Shown: one piece after another, positions 5,831 to 6,001 of the stretch
Position numbering within the stretch: the stretch's first letter is position 1
Layout of the letters: the number at the start of each line of letters is the position of its first letter
Assembly: GCA_947629115.1 (NCBI GenBank)
Contig: CANRCL010000069.1
Span: 1-6,001 of the forward strand
DNA length: 6,001 nt
Source of the DNA: an uncultured Bacilli bacterium
Lineage (GTDB): Bacteria; Bacillota_I; Bacilli_A; RF39; UBA660
Direction of reading: 5' to 3'
Made by a program: the position numbers and the translations under genes
Notes under the pieces: generated by a model
The model's database searches: none
What the model saw: the letters and a program-made list of their open reading frames with translations, nothing else
What the model was told of the DNA's origin: nothing

Positions 5831-6001
5831 TATTTATCTTATTTATGCATTTATTTTGAATAAATTTATGATTATGATTTATACTTTTTGAACTCATGGT
5901 TAAAATTTTTCGACAAAAATGTTGGAAGCTACTGAAAAAGTATTAAAAAATTTAATATTTAACATTTTTTTACACATTTTTTCTAAAATTTTTTCTAATT
6001 T
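5831..6001. other. A/T-rich intergenic edge without a convincing gene
   Basis: This is the upstream region of the carboxypeptidase gene, made largely of A and T runs. It contains a perfect A/T inverted repeat (TATTAAA 5941-5947, TTTAATA 5951-5957) with T runs on either side but not directly abutting, so a terminator is only weakly supported. TTTGTCGAAAA on the minus strand (5918-5908) resembles a Spo0A box. Short open frames run off the edge on both strands (plus from ATG 5919; minus ending at TAA 5902-5900). Neither has a ribosome binding site or a recognisable product. A gene beginning or ending just beyond the window is possible. Confidence 0.5.

Noticed and set aside
5935..5971. A/T inverted repeat as an intrinsic terminator
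   Set aside because: The stem has no G-C pair and does not directly abut a T run, so it would be very unstable, and no gene is known to end here.
5972..5980. DnaA-box-like TTTTACACA near the A/T-rich right edge, suggesting a replication origin
   Set aside because: It differs from TTATCCACA at two positions, no cluster of boxes is visible, and no dnaA or dnaN is present.
5919..6001. Possible gene start on the plus strand (ATG 5919, open to the edge)
   Set aside because: No ribosome binding site precedes it and the translation soon becomes Phe/Ile-rich from T runs. Too short to judge.
5900..6001. Possible C-terminal end of a minus-strand gene (33 codons, stop at 5902-5900)
   Set aside because: The codons are mostly A/T runs, no domain is recognisable, and such a frame is easily open by chance in this composition. 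It could be revisited with the adjacent sequence.

Overview
The window is a very A/T-rich piece of a bacterial chromosome. Lysine, asparagine, isoleucine and A/T-ending codons dominate, ribosome binding sites are of the AGGAGG type, and the standard code is used: TGA ends recU and tryptophan is TGG. RecU is essentially a Firmicutes/Mollicutes protein, and recU next to a class A penicillin-binding protein is a classic Bacilli arrangement. With a cell-wall synthase, a D,D-peptidase and a rubredoxin fusion, the best guess is a walled, low-GC, probably anaerobic member of the Bacilli, perhaps an uncultured gut lineage. That placement is inference; there is no rRNA or marker phylogeny here.

Left part (1-1533, plus strand): the tail of a receiver domain runs in from the left edge. 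It is followed by a histidine phosphotransfer (HPt) protein, a single-domain CheY-like receiver and a flavin reductase-rubredoxin fusion. The last three are packed with gaps of 3 and 2 bases. The receiver tail, HPt and second receiver look like three steps of a phosphorelay. No DNA-binding or enzymatic output domain is visible. An extended -10 sequence just before the HPt gene may allow expression apart from the upstream gene.

Centre and right (1563-5797, minus strand): from right to left these are a membrane-anchored M15-family D,D-carboxypeptidase, then recU overlapping a class A PBP by 4 bases (ATGA). The carboxypeptidase has its own promoter and a terminator whose stem includes its last codons, so recU-pbp is a separate transcription unit with its own promoter. 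The left operon and recU-pbp converge on one shared hairpin at 1533-1564, which serves as terminator in both directions and contains the PBP stop codon.

The right edge (5831-6001) is A/T-rich with no convincing gene. The most notable points are the output-less phosphorelay linked to a redox flavoprotein, Glu-to-Asp changes at catalytic positions in both the PBP glycosyltransferase and RecU, terminators merged with stop codons, a re-assigned recU start, and an uncharacterised segment in the carboxypeptidase. Nothing here is a CRISPR array, mobile element or RNA gene.
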